Origin: Metallyticus violacea
Lineage: Eukaryota; Arthropoda; Insecta; Mantodea; Metallyticidae
Assembly: GCA_030762175.1 (NCBI GenBank)
Contig: CM060841.1
Coordinates: forward strand, 14,547,001-14,611,000
Length of the DNA stretch: 64,000 nucleotides
Reading direction: 5' to 3'
The notes beneath the pieces were generated by a model. The model was not told the DNA's origin. It did no database searches and saw only the letters and a program-made list of their open reading frames with translations. Below are positions 61,601 through 64,000 of the stretch, piece after piece. The first letter of the stretch is position 1. Each line of letters opens with the position of its first letter. The position numbers and the translations under genes are program-made.

Positions 61601-63380
61601 TGTCATACAATGATATCAATTTTGTTAATGTTTGCATTTGCTAGCTAGCATATTAGTCTCTCCCTTTTTGATAAATGAAATTAAGCAATAATGGTGCAAA
61701 TGAGCCTTTTCAAGGTAAAGGAAAACTTCAGAAAAGGTGTCACCTTGTCTGTCCTGACCAGTAATCAAACCCATCTCTGGTACCTTACAAGTAGACACTT
61801 AATGGCTAAGCCATATTATTGGACTATAAAATATGTAGAATAATATAAATAAAAACTTATATTTCTAGAGGGGGCATTTATTTTTATTATGCTTCTGACT
61901 CTGCAAAATTTCATTCACAGCCAACAATTAAGAATTGTTAATTGGTACTTTAGGTTCATCATGATTAAATTGCAGAAAGGAGCTGAGAAATAAAAAATAT
62001 GAGTGTGTTAAAAAGAAATATTTTTAGCAGTGAAGTTTAAATTACAATACTTGGTAGAATTATTGTGCATTCTTGGTAAAAAAAAATAATGAAATAGTTC
62101 TATAGAACTAGCTGTTTGGTGGACGGAGGGTTAAATTGCAAACAGAAGAAATAACAAGCAATTATTTTATCGTGGTGGTTGGCTTAGTAACACTATTATA
62201 TATATCACTTGTTTTAAATCATAAACATATTTCAAGAGCACTGGCTGTCATATCAACTGGAGACCAAATATATATTGCTCCACTGTTTATAACTTAATTC
62301 TTCATTAAAAGCAATTAATTTTGAAATTCCGTCAAAATATAACTTTATGAAAAAGTTCATCAAGCAGATCATGAGAAAGAGGGGGAAGATAGCTTAACAA
62401 ATTGGAGAAAGTAACTAATGATGAATGAAATTTCATTTTAAACATGCCCAAAAAATAAAAAGTTTATGATTTCAAGAGTAAAAAATCCAACCAAGTAATA
62501 AATACAAGCCTACTGAATTGGAACAAGGTATTATTTCATGCCAAAGGTAGACCCACAGCTATGGAAAAAAGAGCAAATAATGAAATCACTGAAATTAAAC
62601 TCTAATATATGTACTGAGATTCTTAGAGAAAGCATATACAAGTAATAAACTATGCATAAAAACTAAAGTACTGTACTCTTACATTAGTCAAATAATTTTT
62701 CTTGGGTTTTCAGCTTGTTGAAAGTAGAATTATTTTCATGCTTTAATTTCTCATTTATCAAGAAGTTTTAACTTTCAAATATCTGAAAACCAGAGAAAAA
62801 TTTGTTGATAAGTACCTGGAGATTTTTCTTACTCTTTCAGCATGTTACTCTTTTCTTTCAGCCACTGATATATGGTTCCTTAATATACCAATATGATCCT
62901 TCACTAAGTGTCAAATACTCTCTTACATTTGACATGTTCTCGAATACAATTAGCAGCATGGGAAGTGCAAGGCATTACCACTACGTTGAAGATATCAGAG
63001 AAGGAAAGGCAAGTACATAATTGGATTTCATTTGTCTTCTGCTTGAACACTAGTGGTTTGAAATATTGGAGTATTAATATTAATATTTGTGTGTTTTAGC
63101 TATTTTTGCATCTTGTTAATTTAGCTACATTGTTCCAACAGCTACTTTATTTTTCATTTTTATTATTTCAAAAATTCAAAATAAGTATCTTATTGAAAGA
63201 ATCAACAGGTACTAAGGTACTAGGTCTTAAACTATAAAAATTTGTAATTATGGTATTGAAAAAATTATTTGTGACCCTGTTGTATTGGCCACTTAATGAA
63301 AATTATATACATATATTTTTTTTTAAATATTAGCTTCATCTGCCTGATTTGGGACAGGTGCAGTTGTTAACAATGTCTAA

Positions 63381-63422
<42 letters not shown>

Positions 63423-63793
63423 TTTTGCTTTTTGAAAATTTAATTTTTCATATTTATATAAAAGCCAAATAATTTAGAATCTAAGTTAAAGTAATCACAC
63501 TTATCAATGTTAAAGCTTATAATAGAATGAATTTAATTTGTATCAAATTATCAATAATAGACTATAATAGCTGTGACATAAGAAGTTCCTCTGTAGAAGC
63601 CTCCAATTCATTGAAAAAAAGCATTTTTTTTTCTTTTTTCCCCAGATTGGCGGGTGCTTTGCATTAACAGAAATTGCTCATGGCACAAATACAAAGGGAA
63701 TGAGAACAACAGCTACATATGATCCTAAAACTCAAGAGTTTGTATTAAATACACCTGATTTTGAGGCAGCAAAATGTTGGGTAGGTAGTCTGG
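46516..63793 (+). CDS. ACOX3-like peroxisomal acyl-CoA oxidase, gene 2 (5' part, four exons)
   Basis: Coding pieces 46559-46681, 57815-57973, 62862-63008 and 63646-63793 join in frame to 192 codons. The product starts [20 protein letters not shown] and continues [20 protein letters not shown], the N-terminal ACOX3 signature that separates it from ACOX1/2. It then has [42 protein letters not shown] and [16 protein letters not shown]. The remaining roughly 500 residues, with the catalytic and targeting motifs, lie to the right. The exon layout mirrors gene 1. The start was chosen because the ATG at 46559 opens the frame after a stop-containing leader and gives the usual family length before the conserved DFP.GPLD. 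The first intron exceeds 11 kb and is full of repeats. Confidence 0.92.
46682..49045. other. Intronic sequence with an unassigned, less AT-rich block at 47.4-47.95 kb
   Basis: First part of the 11-kb intron. 47400-47950 is compositionally distinct, with overlapping open frames on both strands (154 codons at 47428-47892 on minus, 104 codons at 47438-47752 on plus). No motif is recognised; an old retroelement piece is the likeliest explanation. Confidence 0.4.
49372..49612 (+). repeat. Fold-back element P1 inside a LINE
   Basis: Head AATTGGAACTTGTACAGTGAAGC, arms AATTAAGATCATTGTATGAT and TTCTATTGCTCTATTTAGTTG with complements. The apex pairs AACTAGTTTCAAGAACCC with GGGTTCATGAAACTAGTTT. GGGAAAA occurs on both sides, but the target-site duplication is not certain. 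Confidence 0.8.
49636..50031 (-). mobile_element. Penelope-like fragment with inverted ends and hammerhead-like motif
   Basis: Inverted arms 49636-49696 and 49972-50031 (AACAAATTATTTATAAGGAAG, AATTTCACTAGTTTTATTCC) enclose a minus-strand endonuclease tail (49757-49969): [20 protein letters not shown] and [17 protein letters not shown]. At 49700-49741 the minus strand reads CUGACGA, U, GAAGG-loop-CCUUU, GAAA, a weaker hammerhead-like core. Confidence 0.75.
51030..51985. repeat. Probable repeat relic, family unknown
   Basis: Starts with GGTAGAGCTAAGGCCATTAG and GCCTTCTCTTCCACTCTACC, which look like a retroelement 3' region, and continues with a less AT-rich block around 51540-51980 (ATCGAACAGACACACATCAC, GTAGCCGAAGTGAGGCATC). 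The minus-strand frame at 51309-51785 is hydrophobic but without a recognised family. Confidence 0.35.
53419..54895. repeat. Inverted repeat pair, about 50 bp each, 1.4 kb apart
   Basis: TCCAGTAGGTAACTACTGATGAACCAGGGATTGAGCTT-type sequence at about 53419-53467 reappears inverted at about 54843-54895 (CCCTGGTTCATCAG, AGCTACCTACTGGAATAT). The P1 relative at 53883-54042 lies between them. These could be two opposed copies of a short repeat or termini of an unknown element. Confidence 0.6.
53883..54042 (-). repeat. Fold-back element, P1 relative with hammerhead-like apex
   Basis: Arms 53883-53912 and 53983-54012 (AATTAAATCTGTCATCTAAC, ACTCTTCATGC and complements). The P1 head in minus orientation follows (GAGCTTCACTGTGTTAGTTCC). 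On the plus strand the apex reads CGG, CCAAAGA (a decayed CUGAAGA), stem II AAAGAUG/CAUCUUU, GAAAC, loop CG, GUA, then CCG pairing with CGG. Confidence 0.7.
55950..56215 (-). mobile_element. SINE B copy, diverged
   Basis: Minus strand: GCCTGTTTTTACTGTTGAG near the left, GGTACATCCTTGGCATTTGTC, CATTTATGAGGCC, and a worn head (CTCCCACTCATAAGTCTGGGC, TTTAATGACTCCTGTGAC). Confidence 0.78.
57450..57652 (+). mobile_element. SINE B copy, head-deleted
   Basis: Plus orientation. Begins CAGGTGGCCACAGGGAGATTT, having lost most of the tRNA-like head, then CAGTTCTCATAAATGGCAAATG, GGTACCCTAAACTTAG, TGCATCATTAGTGTCC, and the tail GGGCATTAAACACTATT. Confidence 0.82.
57815..57973 (+). CDS. Gene 2 exon ([14 protein letters not shown] to MEDVRK)
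   Basis: Exactly 53 codons, phase 0 at both ends. Encodes [36 protein letters not shown] and [10 protein letters not shown], part of the N-terminal alpha-helical domain. Acceptor TTTGGTTTTCAG, donor GTGAGT. Confidence 0.92.
58027..58285 (+). mobile_element. SINE A, 5'-truncated copy with 10-bp target-site duplication
   Basis: Element 58037-58275 begins at the end of the tRNA-like head (CTGGCCAGGATCTATGG) and keeps the full body to AAAGAGCATCCGTAAATAAACC. Flanked by GCCAGCAGAG at 58027-58036 and 58276-58285, so truncation happened at insertion. Confidence 0.87.
59090..60405 (+). pseudogene. Non-LTR retrotransposon C-terminal relic
   Basis: Plus-strand pieces: [20 protein letters not shown] near 59350, [40 protein letters not shown] and [10 protein letters not shown] near 59620-59690, then a CPLCG...[13 protein letters not shown] zinc motif near 60100-60150 after frameshifts. 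This fits the C-terminal half of an APE-type LINE and may be the family seen inverted at 16800-19200. Confidence 0.7.
60426..60895 (-). pseudogene. Penelope-like terminus plus endonuclease relic
   Basis: 60430-60510 carries the P1 head and arm (AATTGGAACTAAACACAGTG, AACACTCTTATGCTTCAC). Minus strand 60690-60890 encodes [24 protein letters not shown] text, HHFWIDNHD and LLKEAQG, the GIY-YIG domain of a PLE. Between them the minus strand has GGAGUG/CGCUCC, GAAAC, loop CG, GUC, a decayed hammerhead-like apex (about 60530-60570). Confidence 0.72.
61385..61629 (+). mobile_element. Fold-back element P1, best-preserved copy, perfect 13-bp target-site duplication
   Basis: Element 61398-61616 (219 bp), flanked by CAATTTTGTTAAT at 61385-61397 and 61617-61629. 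Head AATTGGAACTTGCACAGTG and AAGCTAATCATATAATTG, arms GATATCATTGTATGA and ACTACACACTCTTAATGC through CTTACTTGTCAT with exact complements, apex ending TTCTTGAAACCAGTTCCAT. No coding capacity. Confidence 0.9.
61630..62861. other. Intronic sequence, nothing recognised
   Basis: Last part of the gene 2 intron 57974-62861. An alternative in-frame AG acceptor ends at 62840, 21 bases before the one used in my model. Confidence 0.5.
62862..63008 (+). CDS. Gene 2 exon ending at a GC donor
   Basis: 49 codons, phase 0: [20 protein letters not shown], then [20 protein letters not shown] and YVEDIREGK. The donor is AAG|GCAAGT, a GC-AG intron. A GT donor that keeps the frame is not available nearby, and GCAAGT is the usual form of GC donors. 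The acceptor at 62861 fits the family length better than that at 62840, which would add HVTLFFQ. Confidence 0.88.
63384..63420. repeat. (TA)n microsatellite
   Basis: AT-dinucleotide run in the gene 2 GC-AG intron. Confidence 0.95.
63646..63793 (+). CDS. Gene 2 exon ([12 protein letters not shown]), last visible
   Basis: Encodes [29 protein letters not shown] and [12 protein letters not shown]. Same length and phases as the gene 1 exon 2445-2592; 35 of 50 residues agree by my count. Acceptor TTTTTTCCCCAG, donor GTAAGT. The gene continues beyond the window. Confidence 0.94.
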
Positions 63794-64000
63794 GTAAGTA
63801 GCAGTCTCTGCTTCCTTTAATCATAACCCTGTATTTGTGTGCATGCATGGTTTTTTTTCTTCTCTACTTGCCAGATCAGGCATCAGAGTTCCATGCACAG
63901 GCAGCAGAGGACAGTAGCATGGTTCATTTATAACCAATAAATTAGTGATGGATTACATTATACTGATGGATGATGAGAGTAAAGATAGGGGTGAGATGAT

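Overview
This is eukaryotic, intron-rich, AT-rich nuclear DNA, almost certainly from an invertebrate animal and most likely an arthropod. The evidence is GT-AG introns of 0.45 to 11 kb, an animal-type peroxisomal acyl-CoA oxidase, mariner, hAT and non-LTR retrotransposon remains, and many Penelope-like element (PLE) fragments. No species can be fixed by reading alone. The real coding content is two genes on the + strand; nearly everything else is repeats inside their introns or between them.

Gene 1 (2445-30598) is the last eleven coding exons of an acyl-CoA oxidase 3-like (ACOX3, pristanoyl-CoA oxidase type) gene. The exons join in a consistent phase to 544 residues ending in SKL, the canonical peroxisomal import signal. 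About 143 N-terminal residues lie beyond the left edge. Gene 2 (46516-63793 and beyond the right edge) is the first four coding exons of a second ACOX3-like gene, in the same orientation about 16 kb downstream. Its last visible exon is homologous to the first visible exon of gene 1, with the same 148-base length and about 70% amino-acid identity. The two are therefore an old tandem duplication, not an assembly artefact. A CpG-richer stretch at about 43.88-44.97 kb is the likely promoter and non-coding first exon of gene 2. One gene 2 intron (63009-63645) has a GC-AG boundary. Both products should oxidise CoA thioesters of long or branched fatty acids in peroxisomes, making the trans-2-enoyl-CoA and hydrogen peroxide.

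Repeats: two tRNA-derived SINE families (called A and B here), several with perfect 9-13 bp target-site duplications; PLE GIY-YIG endonuclease remnants at about 6.1, 20.0, 31.6/32.5, 36.4, 49.8 and 60.8 kb; one nearly complete but dead mariner (9721-10955) and a second fragment (40984-41289); a hAT/DUF4371-like pseudogene (41400-42260); and several non-LTR retrotransposon pieces (8.8-9.1, 13.9-14.3, 16.8-19.2, 26.8-27.1, 49.0-51.0, 59.1-60.4 kb).

The most interesting layer is a set of fold-back (palindromic) elements of 160-460 bp. They carry 10-14 bp target-site duplications, share their ends with the PLE fragments, and hold hammerhead-ribozyme-like cores near the apex. A 44-nt version at 6044-6087, 6604-6647 and 31411-31454 keeps the hammerhead core with three helices. 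Hammerhead motifs in PLEs have precedent; the short TSD-flanked fold-back forms, one nested inside another, look like a non-autonomous, ribozyme-bearing PLE derivative and deserve follow-up.
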